DNA from: Candidatus Thermochlorobacter aerophilus
GTDB lineage: Bacteria > Bacteroidota > Chlorobiia > Chlorobiales > Thermochlorobacteraceae
Assembly (NCBI GenBank): GCA_002794105.1
Contig: PHFL01000071.1
Span: forward strand, 74,275 to 138,274
Direction: 5' to 3'
DNA length: 64,000 bases
Program-made: the position numbers and the translations under genes
In this document: positions 38,840-47,409 of the stretch, in pieces
Layout of the letters: the number at the start of each line of letters is the position of its first letter
How positions within the stretch are numbered: position 1 is the first letter of the stretch
The notes under the pieces: generated by a model
Seen by the model: only the letters and a program-made list of their open reading frames with translations
Told to the model about the DNA's origin: nothing
Databases searched by the model: none

Positions 38840-40540
38840 TTATTGCGCTTTTATGCAGACTGCGGTCATATCATCATATTGTTGTTCCTCTGACTGGAAT
38901 GCCTTGACAGCCTGCAGCACAGCCTGCAAAATGTGTGATGCACCTTCCTTGCGATGCTCCACTAACAATTTTTCCAAGCGTGCCTCACTAAACTGCTCAT
39001 GCTCACGATTCATGGCTTCAGTAATACCATCGGTGTAAAGAAAAAGCACGTCGCCAGCTTGTAGCAGATGATGCTCTGTCTGATACGGTGTTAAGGTTGG
39101 AACAACTCCCAGAATTACTCCTCCTTTTTTGAGCGTGGTGTATGTGCCGTCAGCATGCACCAAATATGGCGGGTTATGTCCAGCATTGACAGATACGAAC
39201 TCGCGTGTCTTAAAGTTTAGAATTCCGCAAAAGAACGTGGCAAACTTATCGGCTGGTGTATTTTCATACATGATGGTATTGATTTTTCCCACCACCTTTG
39301 AAAGATTGAAGGTTTGAGGATGATAGGAGAGCAGGTAGGCTTTGATGGAAGCCTGCAAGTTTGCCATCAGCAGTGCCGCTGGAATGCCTTTGCCAGTTAC
39401 ATCAGCGATGGCAATGAAGAGATGCTCATCATCCAGCATCATCACATCGTAGTAATCGCCACTGACTTGCAAGGTTGGGATATTGATGGCTGCGATGTCA
39501 TAGTTTGACATCACTGGTAGCTTTTGTGGCAAGAGTGCGGCTTGAATTTCGCGTGCAACTTGCAGTTCCTTTTCAATAGCCTGCTTTTTGAGCATTTCTT
39601 CAAACAGCCGTTGCTGCTCGAGTGCGTTTGCCGCCTGTGATGCTGCCAGTGCCATAAAGTCGAGGTCGGAGCTGGAAAACATGGTCTCACTGTAGCGCGC
39701 ACTGGTCAGGAGCAATCCAAGCGTATCTTCGCCAGCACGTAGCGGTACGGCTATCCGCATTTCAGCGTCGTACAGTTCTGGATAGTGCTCACGTTTGAGT
39801 TTGACTGGTGTGCTTTCCATGAACAGCCGTTGCAACTCTGCCTCTGGTAATGGCGGCGACTCCATGCCTTGACACACTTCTGCACGAATCTTGCCATTGT
39901 GCCGCACATAAACAGCACAACTTTTAATGAGCATCTGCCCTGCTACAGAACGCAGCAACAGACGCAAAATATCGGTGCGACTCATGCTGACATTATACTC
40001 TTTTGCTAGCTCAAGCAAGGTCCGCAGCTTTTGTACAGATTGATCCAGTGAGCGGCTCTGCTGGCGCAGTTCAAGCAGTGTGTAGGCATTCTCAATGGCA
40101 ATGACAGCAAGCGAGACAAATGACTCAATAAATTTTTTTTCTGCTTCCGAAAATGGCGCCTTGTTAAGTTTCTCACCAAGCCCCAAGTAGCCCAGCTCTC
40201 GCTTTGGAGAAATCATGGGGAAAAGTGTCAGTCGAAACTGCTCAGCGAAGGCGTCCTTGTCGTAAAAGGTCTCTGGTGCACCAGTAAGTCCACGGGCAAG
40301 CTCTACACGGTAAACTTTCTCCAAGTTTTCCTGATACGATTCGCTGATGATGCAGGCACGAGTAAGCAGTAGCTTACCCATGACCGTTCTCAAAATATGC
40401 GAGAGAATAAACTGTAAATTGTCTGACGAGTTAAGAATTTTGCTTGTCTCAAGCAGTGAATTCAAGTCGAACTGGAACACAGTGGCGCTGTTGCCCTGCG
40501 TGGAAGGCTCTGGTGAAGATTGAGAGTGCACATCTGACAT
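38840..40540 (-). CDS. GAF-PP2C (SpoIIE/RsbU-like) serine phosphatase
   Basis: 566 residues, no membrane helix. Two GAF-like domains (about 30-160 and 175-310) and a connecting helix (KKQAIEKELQVAREIQAALLPQKLP) precede a PP2C-type phosphatase domain from about 340. Metal-ligand motifs SGDYYDV, IADVTGKGIPAALLMA, VNAGHNPPYLV and LYTDGITEAMN are intact. RsbU-type phosphatases dephosphorylate STAS antagonists in partner-switching systems; the genes for a kinase and antagonist lie just upstream. GAF domains suggest a small-molecule or redox input. Confidence 0.92.
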   Translation of the reverse strand: MSDVHSQSSPEPSTQGNSATVFQFDLNSLLETSKILNSSDNLQFILSHILRTVMGKLLLTRACIISESYQENLEKVYRVELARGLTGAPETFYDKDAFAEQFRLTLFPMISPKRELGYLGLGEKLNKAPFSEAEKKFIESFVSLAVIAIENAYTLLELRQQSRSLDQSVQKLRTLLELAKEYNVSMSRTDILRLLLRSVAGQMLIKSCAVYVRHNGKIRAEVCQGMESPPLPEAELQRLFMESTPVKLKREHYPELYDAEMRIAVPLRAGEDTLGLLLTSARYSETMFSSSDLDFMALAASQAANALEQQRLFEEMLKKQAIEKELQVAREIQAALLPQKLPVMSNYDIAAINIPTLQVSGDYYDVMMLDDEHLFIAIADVTGKGIPAALLMANLQASIKAYLLSYHPQTFNLSKVVGKINTIMYENTPADKFATFFCGILNFKTREFVSVNAGHNPPYLVHADGTYTTLKKGGVILGVVPTLTPYQTEHHLLQAGDVLFLYTDGITEAMNREHEQFSEARLEKLLVEHRKEGASHILQAVLQAVKAFQSEEQQYDDMTAVCIKAQ

Positions 40541-40591
40541 CTTTCCTACCGTTTATGGTAAGATAGCTCTTAGTAGGCAAAAACCGTGCAC

Positions 40592-41026
40592 TTATGCGTC
40601 AGAATTGGGAAGGTGTTTGGTAAGCGTTAAGCGGTTGTGTGAACCGTGTGCAGCGTATTCAATTTCATCGACCAAAAGCCGAATGAGCTTGATGCCCAAG
40701 CCGCCACGATGACGTTCTTCAAAGTATTTTTTCATGTCGGGTGTTACATGCTTGCGTAGGTCGTAGCTTTTGCCCTCGTCATCAATCATGACCGCAAAGG
40801 ATTTGCCGTTGGTCTCGATTGCAATGTGAATCTTATGTGTAGGGTCGCTGTTGTAGCCGTGACAGATGACATTGGTGCAGGCTTCGTCTGTGGCTAAGAC
40901 AATTTTTTCAGCCTCGCTTGGCGGAAAGCCAAATTTCAGTGCCGCTTCTCGCACAAATTGGCGTGCACGCTCCAGTTCCCCAGTCCGACTCTGTATGGTC
41001 AGCGTTGCTCGTATCTTGTCTGACAT
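40592..41026 (-). CDS. RsbW-like anti-sigma factor serine kinase
   Basis: 144 residues from ATG 41026, which begins MSDKIRATLTIQSRTGELER; a longer start at 41071 would overlap the STAS gene. The GHKL ATPase fold shows the N-box DEACTNVICHGY, the G1 region DDEGKSYDLR and the G2 region HRGGLGIKLI. RsbW/SpoIIAB kinases bind a sigma factor or another target and phosphorylate their STAS antagonist. Neither a sigma factor nor another target gene is adjacent, so the output of this switch is open. Confidence 0.92.
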   Translation of the reverse strand: MSDKIRATLTIQSRTGELERARQFVREAALKFGFPPSEAEKIVLATDEACTNVICHGYNSDPTHKIHIAIETNGKSFAVMIDDEGKSYDLRKHVTPDMKKYFEERHRGGLGIKLIRLLVDEIEYAAHGSHNRLTLTKHLPNSDA

Positions 41027-41039
41027 CACTACAGAAGGA

Positions 41040-41399
41040 TTATGGCGCTGCAGAAGCTTTGAATTTTTCAATTGCTTCTTTTTCGTCGCTGTAGATCTCG
41101 TAGAGCATTGGAAACCCTAATAGGTCAAATATCTGATAGATTTTCTCGGGCATATTGGAAAATTTGATGTCCCCACCTTTGCTGCGAACCTCATCAATAA
41201 ATGCCATGAACACTCCCAATCCTGCGCTGGAAATGTAGTTAAGTTTTGAGAAGTTCATAATGAGATTGTAGCGCTGATTTTGAATCAGCTCTTGAATGGC
41301 ACGTTCAAGTTGTACGGATGTGTGTGCATCTAAGTCACCTGAAAGGTCTACAATCGTTACAGACTCCACGGCTCGCGTGCTTGCTGAAAACGATGCCAT
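41040..41399 (-). CDS. STAS-domain anti-sigma factor antagonist
   Basis: 119 residues, one STAS domain. The phosphoacceptor region reads NYISSAGLGVF, so S58 (or S57) would be the residue phosphorylated by the RsbW-like kinase and dephosphorylated by the PP2C proteins. The conserved DLSGDLDAHTSVQLE N-terminus matches the RsbV/SpoIIAA class. It begins and ends in the same unit as the kinase, 13 bases upstream of it. Confidence 0.93.
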   Translation of the reverse strand: MASFSASTRAVESVTIVDLSGDLDAHTSVQLERAIQELIQNQRYNLIMNFSKLNYISSAGLGVFMAFIDEVRSKGGDIKFSNMPEKIYQIFDLLGFPMLYEIYSDEKEAIEKFKASAAP

Positions 41400-41523
41400 G
41401 CTAATTTGCTCGGTTGTGTTAGTTGCGTCCCATGCTCAATTGCGCCTGACAGCGTGCTAAAGAGCTTGGGTGAATATAGGGAGTGTTTGACCACTTTTTC
41501 TACGTCTGCTTATCGAAAAGGTT

Positions 41524-43767
41524 TCATGTACCTGTGGCACAGCGTTTGACCACAAGAATCGTTAAGTCATCCCTGATACTTCCTTGCTCTCCAGCAAACG
41601 CATTGACGGCTTCAAAGAGTGCTTTCTTAATCTCGGTCGCAGACTGTTGCCGCATTTGGCTTAACACCTGCAACAGGCGCTCGAACCCAAACTGTTCATC
41701 GTTTGCATTGACTGCCTCAATGAGACCATCGGTGTAGAAGACCACAACATCGCCGGGCTGCAATGCTCGTTCCACTTCGCAGATGACTTTGTTGAATGTT
41801 TGCCCCCTATCTAAGCCTAAAGCTAAACCCTGCAGCCTGACAATTTCTGCCCCGTTTTCCTTCAGGTGCACCATTGGGCAGTGCCCTGCATTGGAAATTC
41901 GCATAGTATGCCGCTCCGTATCAAAAATAGCGTAGAGCGCACTGACAAACGACTTTCTATCCAGACTGCGTGATAGGGTTTCGTTAGCATGCTTGAGCAG
42001 TTCAGCTGGACTGTTTGGGTATAGCCTGCAGAGCGATTGAAAGATGCCTTTGAGTTCAGCCATGTAAAACGCCGCCGATGTACCTTTGCCTGAAACATCT
42101 GCAATCATCACACCAAATTTGCTGGCATGGCTATTTCTCTGCTCAAGCAGCATGTAGTCGTAAAAATCGCCTCCAACTTCAAATGCTGGATACGATACGC
42201 TATCCATTTCATAGCCTTGCACTGCCAGCGGCGCACTTGGCAACAGTCGCAACTGAATCTTTTGTGCCACTGCCAGTTCCTGCTGCATGCGCTCCTTGTC
42301 AATGACCTCGCGAATCAAGCGCGAGTTTTGCACCGCAATGGCAGCTTGGTCAGCAAAAGTTGTAATAAGCTCAATATCATCTTTGATGAAGCCATACTCC
42401 ACATCCTTTGCAACGGTGAGCACGCCAATGAGATTGGCACGTGAGATGAGCGGCACAGACAGCGTAGAGACGATTTTTTCTTCTTCAGCACTGCGTCTTC
42501 TCCTCAAACGCCGCGTCCATAGCTTGAGAGGCGCTTTCTCTTTGACAATGCGCTTGTCAGTTGCTACATCATCGACACGAATCTGACGAGGGTTACGTAG
42601 CATTTCTTCCCATATAAAACTGGCTTTTTCAGCAAACTCGTGTAGGTTCTTCTCAGAGATATTTTGCCGCACAACCGTCTTGAAGAATCCTTTGCTTGTC
42701 TTCCACTGCAAGTTAGGCAGGCGTCCGGCTGTGTCAGCATCCACTGCCTTTGAATCAAAGGGCTGATAGATGTCGAACCAACCGCAAGCGGATTTGCCTG
42801 CTACCCCACATGCATAGCCAACTAAAGATGAATAGATTTTTTCTTCATCGAAGACTTCGGCGGCAAAACGGCTCATGGCATAGAGATTTCTCACTTCCGA
42901 GGTTTTGCGCTCCAACGCCTCAGAGGTTGGCAAGTATGCAAGCAAGCTGAAGAATGTGGTCAGCAGATACAGTGTCAGAAACCCTGATACGCTTATCAAA
43001 AAGTTGCCGACCACGCTACTGTATGCTTCCAAATGTTCAGAAGTATCCGATAGTCCTAATACCGCCAACTCGCCTACCATGCCCAGCACAAGAAATAGTG
43101 CACGGATTTTGTCATCGCGGCTCAATGGCAACACCCATGAGAGCCGAAATGCATTGACCAGCATCATAACCGCAGCAAGTAGCGAGACTATCACGGTCAT
43201 AAACCCATCATTCGATTCGCCGGGTAAGTTTCCTAACTCTGCCATGGCTTTGACCAACAGCAATGCGACCATCGCCAAAAAGTTTGACTGCGTATTTTTT
43301 GTGCGGCGAAATAAAATCAGCCTTTCCAGCAACACCAGTGCTGCAAGTAGCACTGCTCCTAAAAAGATGGTTACCAGATGCGTCTTGAAGACTGCTTGCA
43401 GAGACTGTGCGCGCAACACTTCCGTAGATGGCATGATGTCGTAGTTTGATTTTGGCGCAACCCAATTGGTTAGCACCATTGCCAACGCCAGCAGTCCCAG
43501 CGATACAAACCCTTGCCAGAAAGCGTTGACAGGCTCTATCCAGATTTGTGAATCTGGGGCAGCGCTATGCTTGATGCGATTGCGAATAATGATGTAGAGG
43601 GCTCCAAATGCAACAGTTGCAAGCACATCCTTGAGAATATATGGCTCGCTTGAAAGCATGAGGGCTTGCTGTGCATAGAATAGGGCAATGTCAATAATCA
43701 GCAAAAGTGCTTCACAGGTTAGGGCTAATGCCGAAAGAAAGTATATTAGCCGTGATGAACTTTGCAT
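41524..43767 (-). CDS. Membrane-bound GAF-PP2C (RsbU-like) phosphatase
   Basis: 747 residues. The N-terminal third holds eight or nine predicted membrane helices (about 5-290) with an unusual charged cytoplasmic loop. A GAF domain (about 300-480) follows, containing an arginine-rich patch LWTRRLRRRRSAEEEK. The C-terminal PP2C domain (from about 500) carries VGGDFYDYML, MIADVSGKGTSAAFYMA, ISNAGHCPMVH and FYTDGLIEAVN. It is a second RsbU-like phosphatase, probably reading a membrane or extracellular cue into the same partner switch. It starts 103 bases from the divergent DUF971 gene frame. Confidence 0.9.
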   Translation of the reverse strand: MQSSSRLIYFLSALALTCEALLLIIDIALFYAQQALMLSSEPYILKDVLATVAFGALYIIIRNRIKHSAAPDSQIWIEPVNAFWQGFVSLGLLALAMVLTNWVAPKSNYDIMPSTEVLRAQSLQAVFKTHLVTIFLGAVLLAALVLLERLILFRRTKNTQSNFLAMVALLLVKAMAELGNLPGESNDGFMTVIVSLLAAVMMLVNAFRLSWVLPLSRDDKIRALFLVLGMVGELAVLGLSDTSEHLEAYSSVVGNFLISVSGFLTLYLLTTFFSLLAYLPTSEALERKTSEVRNLYAMSRFAAEVFDEEKIYSSLVGYACGVAGKSACGWFDIYQPFDSKAVDADTAGRLPNLQWKTSKGFFKTVVRQNISEKNLHEFAEKASFIWEEMLRNPRQIRVDDVATDKRIVKEKAPLKLWTRRLRRRRSAEEEKIVSTLSVPLISRANLIGVLTVAKDVEYGFIKDDIELITTFADQAAIAVQNSRLIREVIDKERMQQELAVAQKIQLRLLPSAPLAVQGYEMDSVSYPAFEVGGDFYDYMLLEQRNSHASKFGVMIADVSGKGTSAAFYMAELKGIFQSLCRLYPNSPAELLKHANETLSRSLDRKSFVSALYAIFDTERHTMRISNAGHCPMVHLKENGAEIVRLQGLALGLDRGQTFNKVICEVERALQPGDVVVFYTDGLIEAVNANDEQFGFERLLQVLSQMRQQSATEIKKALFEAVNAFAGEQGSIRDDLTILVVKRCATGT

Positions 43768-43875
43768 AGCGCTGAATATACACTCTATTGCATAAATTCT
43801 TTGTGCAACGCCTCGCCTGCAAGAAGTGTTAGAATTGCGTCACAGGCTTTCTCAACCTTAATTACCTGTCTGACT

Positions 43876-44190
43876 ATGCAACTTGCCAAAATTAAACGCT
43901 ATCGGGATAATGCCTTAGAACTCACGTGGAGCAACGGTCAAGTGACTTACATTACGCTTCAGAAATTGCGTGATGAATGTCCTTGCGCCAACTGCAAGGG
44001 CGAAACTGTGCTATTTGAAAGCTATCAGCCGACCAAACTGAAAGTGTTTGTGCCGGGCATGTATGACCTCAAAAAAATTGAGGTTGTGGGCAACTACTCC
44101 ATTCAACCGCATTGGGGCGATGGGCATCAGACGGGTCTCTACACTTTTGATTATTTGCATAAACTTTCTTCGCCAGTTGCCCCTGAGTAA
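43876..44190 (+). CDS. DUF971 domain protein
   Basis: 104 residues from ATG 43876 (MQLAKIKRYRDNALELTWSN), the common family start; the longer frame from 43762 gives an unlikely N-terminus. DUF971 is the gamma-butyrobetaine-hydroxylase-like N-terminal domain, also fused to Mrp/Apd iron-sulfur proteins in other lineages. The cysteine pair DECPCANCKGE (metal site candidate) and the end YSIQPHWGDGHQTGLYTFDYL are diagnostic. Its role is unclear. It lies 103 bases before the BchH-like gene. Confidence 0.9.
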   Translation: MQLAKIKRYRDNALELTWSNGQVTYITLQKLRDECPCANCKGETVLFESYQPTKLKVFVPGMYDLKKIEVVGNYSIQPHWGDGHQTGLYTFDYLHKLSSPVAPE

Positions 44191-44293
44191 CCCCCTACGC
44201 CCGCTTTGCCGCTTTGATTGCATGCGTGCTCAACTTCTTGTATCTTTCTGCAGATTGAGTCACATTTAGTTCAACATTAGAAAGGAGAAGTTT

Positions 44294-45694
44294 ATGCCTC
44301 AGCATTCAGCATCTCATGCACGCATGCTCTCGCAAGAGGAACAAAAACGGTTAGCACGCATCATCCAAGCCGGAAAAGATTTGCTCTCAAAACTGCTTAC
44401 TAATCAAGCCGAGCTTCACTCGCTGCTGAATGGTTTGAACGGCGGCTATGTTGCTCCGCAATTCGGTGGCGATGTCATCCGCGATGGTGCGCGCGTGCTA
44501 CCAACTGGTCGTAACATCCATGCTATGGACCCATGGCGTGTTCCTTCGGAATTAGCTATGCAGCGTGGGCAACAGATTGCACAAAAACTGCTTGCCGCTC
44601 ACTGCAACTCCGCCAGCAAGTTTCCTGAAACAGTGGCACAAGTGCTCTGGGGCATGGATACCATCAAAACCAAAGGCGAGCCCATTGCTATCGTCTTAGC
44701 TCTGATAGGCGCACGCCCTGAAAAAGATGCTCATGGCAAAATTTCTGCCTACAAACTTATACCACTGTCTGAACTGGGGCGTCCCCGCATTGATGTGCTC
44801 ATGATGGCTTCTGGCATTTTCCGCGATACCTTTGCCATGCAAATTGATTTCTTAGACAGGCTGGTCAAAGATGCTGCCCAAGCCGATGAGGCTCCAGAAA
44901 TGAACTTCATCAAAAAGCATGTTGAGGAAATTATAGCAGAAAAGCATGTAAGCTTCGAAGATGCTACAGCGCGAATTTTCACCCAACGTCCCGGCGACTA
45001 TGGCAACTATGTCGATGACATGATTGAAAGCAGTTCTTGGCAAGATGAAAATGAACTGGGTGAGATGTTCTTCAAGCGTAATGCCTATGCTTATGGCGGT
45101 ACGAAGAAAGGCAAACTCTGTGCCGCAGTCTTAGATTCTTTGCTGACCAAGGTCGAGCACATCTCGCAAGAAATTGATTCAGTGGAGTACGGTATTACCG
45201 ACCATCAACACTACTTTGCAGAGTCTGGCGCCATGCGTCAGGCAGTGGCTAAGCGCACAGGCAAGCAAGTCCAAGTCAGCTACATTGAGTCTTTCACCGC
45301 TGAGACCACGGTACGCAGTTTGGAATCTACTTTGCGTATGGAAGCTCGCACCAAACTGCTCAATCCGAAGTGGTATGAGACCATGCTCAAGCATCAAGCC
45401 AGCGGTGCTGCCGAAATCTCTAGTCGCTTCACCTACCTTTTGGGCTGGTCAGCCACAGCAAAAGCTGTCGATAAATGGGTCTTCGATGAATCTGCCAAAA
45501 CTTACCTTCTTGATGAACAGATGCGCAACCGCTTGATGAGTCTCAACCCTGCCGCTCTCAAAAATATGGCTGGGCGCTTGCTCGAGGCGGCTGGACGCGG
45601 GTTGTGGCAAGCCGATGCCGACACACTTGCTCAGTTGCGCGATTTATACGCCGACTTGGAAGACCGTCTCGAGGGACTTGTTACCTCGTCATGA
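44294..45694 (+). CDS. Stand-alone C-terminal part of magnesium chelatase subunit H (BchH/CobN family)
   Basis: 466 residues that match only the last third of BchH/ChlH, whose full proteins are about 1,250-1,300 residues. The start is firm: AAAGGAG lies seven bases before the ATG. Matching stretches include PTGRNIHAMDP, PETVAQVLWGMDTIKTKG, IPLSELGRPRIDVL, SGIFRDTF, RTKLLNPKWYETML, LLGWSATAKAVDKWV and the end LRDLYADLEDRLEG, all in order. In full-length BchH the N-terminal two thirds hold much of the porphyrin-binding cradle, and these are absent. The 103 bases upstream hold no BchH remnant. Either it is a functional half-subunit or auxiliary protein, or an ancient truncation kept in frame. 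hemF follows. Confidence 0.9.
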   Translation: MPQHSASHARMLSQEEQKRLARIIQAGKDLLSKLLTNQAELHSLLNGLNGGYVAPQFGGDVIRDGARVLPTGRNIHAMDPWRVPSELAMQRGQQIAQKLLAAHCNSASKFPETVAQVLWGMDTIKTKGEPIAIVLALIGARPEKDAHGKISAYKLIPLSELGRPRIDVLMMASGIFRDTFAMQIDFLDRLVKDAAQADEAPEMNFIKKHVEEIIAEKHVSFEDATARIFTQRPGDYGNYVDDMIESSSWQDENELGEMFFKRNAYAYGGTKKGKLCAAVLDSLLTKVEHISQEIDSVEYGITDHQHYFAESGAMRQAVAKRTGKQVQVSYIESFTAETTVRSLESTLRMEARTKLLNPKWYETMLKHQASGAAEISSRFTYLLGWSATAKAVDKWVFDESAKTYLLDEQMRNRLMSLNPAALKNMAGRLLEAAGRGLWQADADTLAQLRDLYADLEDRLEGLVTSS

Positions 45695-45821
45695 AAATAA
45701 CCTGAGCTCCAGAACTTATACGAGGTATTTTGCGTTATCTTGCTGCTTCTTGAGCACGCTCATGCACTTCTGCTGACATTTCTTTGCTTAAAGACTATTC
45801 TTGCCTAAAACTTACGGCACC

Positions 45822-46730
45822 ATGTTGTTCAAAGAGCAAGTTCAGCGCTACTTTGAATCCTTACAGGATCATATTTCAGCCTCGCTTGAAGCTCTCGATG
45901 GCAAAGCCCGTTTCATTGAGGATGTGTGGGAACATCACACGGGGGGCGGCGGCAAGACACGCATCATCCAAAATGGTGCAGTTTTTGAAAAAGGCGGGGT
46001 GAATTTCTCTGCTGTCTGGGGACTTTTGCCAGAGAAGATGGCCGCTAAAATGAATACCGATGTCACACCATACTTTGCCACTGGGGTTTCTGTAGTCATT
46101 CACCCTTACTCGCCAATGATTCCCACCGTGCATTGCAACTACCGATACTTTGAGCAATATCATCCCGATGGCTCTGTGAAAACGGCATGGTTTGGTGGCG
46201 GTGCTGACCTTACGCCTTACTACCCCTTTCTCGAGGATATCCAACACTTTCATCGTGTTCATAAAGCCGCTTGCGACAAGCACCACCCTGACTTTTATCC
46301 CAAGTTCAAGGCATGGTGCGATGAATACTTCTTTATTGCGCATCGCAATGAGACACGCGGCGTTGGCGGCATTTTTTTCGACTATCTCAAAGAAAACTTG
46401 AGTGCCACATTTGAGTTCGTCAAATCCTGTGGCGATGCTTTTACGCAAGCATATATCCCCATCGTAGAGCGGCGGCGGCATGAGCCCTTTGGTGAGAAGG
46501 AAAAACACTTTCAACGCCTGCGGCGCGGTCGTTATGTGGAGTTTAACTTGGTCTATGACCGTGGTACACTTTTTGGACTTGAAACACGCGGTCGTGTTGA
46601 GTCAATCTTGATGTCACTTCCTAAGGAAGCCGCATGGGAATACAACTATACACCGCCGCCAGACTCACGCGAAGCCGTGCTTCTGCGCTGTCTCAAGCCT
46701 CGCGATTGGCTCAACGAGACCGCTCTGTGA
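45822..46730 (+). CDS. hemF: Oxygen-dependent coproporphyrinogen III oxidase (HemF)
   Basis: 302 residues from ATG 45822, the start that aligns with the family (FKEQVQRYFESLQDHI). A TTG at 45801 would add seven residues. HemF decarboxylates coproporphyrinogen III to protoporphyrinogen IX using O2. The motifs GGGGKTRIIQNG, VIHPYSPMIPTVHCNYRY, AWFGGGADLTPYYPF, HRNETRGVGGIFFD and LRRGRYVEFNLVYDRGTLFGLETRGR are complete. Finding the oxygen-dependent enzyme indicates an oxygen-exposed lifestyle; strict anaerobes use HemN or HemW-type enzymes. It lies 128 bases after the BchH-like gene, forming a tetrapyrrole pair. Confidence 0.95.
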   Translation: MLFKEQVQRYFESLQDHISASLEALDGKARFIEDVWEHHTGGGGKTRIIQNGAVFEKGGVNFSAVWGLLPEKMAAKMNTDVTPYFATGVSVVIHPYSPMIPTVHCNYRYFEQYHPDGSVKTAWFGGGADLTPYYPFLEDIQHFHRVHKAACDKHHPDFYPKFKAWCDEYFFIAHRNETRGVGGIFFDYLKENLSATFEFVKSCGDAFTQAYIPIVERRRHEPFGEKEKHFQRLRRGRYVEFNLVYDRGTLFGLETRGRVESILMSLPKEAAWEYNYTPPPDSREAVLLRCLKPRDWLNETAL

Positions 46731-46764
46731 GCGTGCATGTTTGATGCTTTTCATGCCTTTCCTC

Positions 46765-46892
46765 ATTCCAAGCGCCCGTGAGAAATCCACTCATGGATGC
46801 TTCGCTTAGCATGACAAGACCGAAGATGTCATTCCGAGCGGTAGCGAGGAATCCAGCATGGATGCTTCACTTTGCTTCGCCCGGCACGACAA
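46765..46892. repeat. Two copies of the palindromic interspersed repeat
   Basis: Copies begin near 46765 (ATTCCAAGCGCCCGTGAG) and 46828 (GTCATTCCGAGCGGTAGCGA), each with a GGAATCC-like or GAAATCC-like core, CATGGATGCTTC and a closing ATGAC or CACGAC. They belong to the family clustered at 4.42-4.69 kb. They fill the gap between hemF and lptE, which end toward each other. Confidence 0.7.
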
Positions 46893-46909
46893 CCCGTCGG
46901 CATTCTTTG

Positions 46910-47404
46910 TTACCACCCTGAAAGAATCTTGTTCAGCATATCATCGGCAATGGTTGTGATGGCGCGTGAAATCGCTTCCTGTTGAGCTTGGAAGTTACCG
47001 ATTGGATAATCCTGTACACCGTTGAAATCTTGCTTGAAGAGGATTTTGTTTTTGACTAAGTCACGGTATGTGGCTGAAACGCGAATGGTAATGCGGTTTT
47101 GTGTGGCGCGTTCGGTCTGCCCGCCAATCACGCTTGGCACATCTGAGTAGGCTGTGACCACAGCTTCAATGATGGAGTTAGCTTGCGCGCGCGATTGCTC
47201 GATAATCAGCGGACTTTGTGTTTGCACACGCTTGGTTAGCTCTTGTGTCAGGCGCTCACGCAAGTTAGGCACACCGCTACGTGATTCATCATTGAAAATA
47301 GGAATTGCAATCGTTTTGATATGAGGCGGTAAGGCAGCACCTGTGAAAGAATAGCAGCCAAAGCTACTCAGCGTAAAAAGTAGCCACAGGACTTTTGTGC
47401 CCAT
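46910..47404 (-). CDS. lptE: LPS-assembly lipoprotein LptE
   Basis: 164 residues from ATG 47404; the lipobox FGC is at residue 17 after a hydrophobic stretch (LWLLFTLSS). LptE sits in the outer membrane as the plug of LptD and delivers LPS to the surface. The segments PPHIKTIAIPIFNDESRSG, RERLTQELTKRV and the domain end DDMLNKILSGW fit the family in Bacteroidota-type bacteria. The longer frame from 47530 merely overlaps the SDR gene. LptD is not in this window. Confidence 0.88.
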   Translation of the reverse strand: MGTKVLWLLFTLSSFGCYSFTGAALPPHIKTIAIPIFNDESRSGVPNLRERLTQELTKRVQTQSPLIIEQSRAQANSIIEAVVTAYSDVPSVIGGQTERATQNRITIRVSATYRDLVKNKILFKQDFNGVQDYPIGNFQAQQEAISRAITTIADDMLNKILSGW

Positions 47405-47409
47405 GTGTA

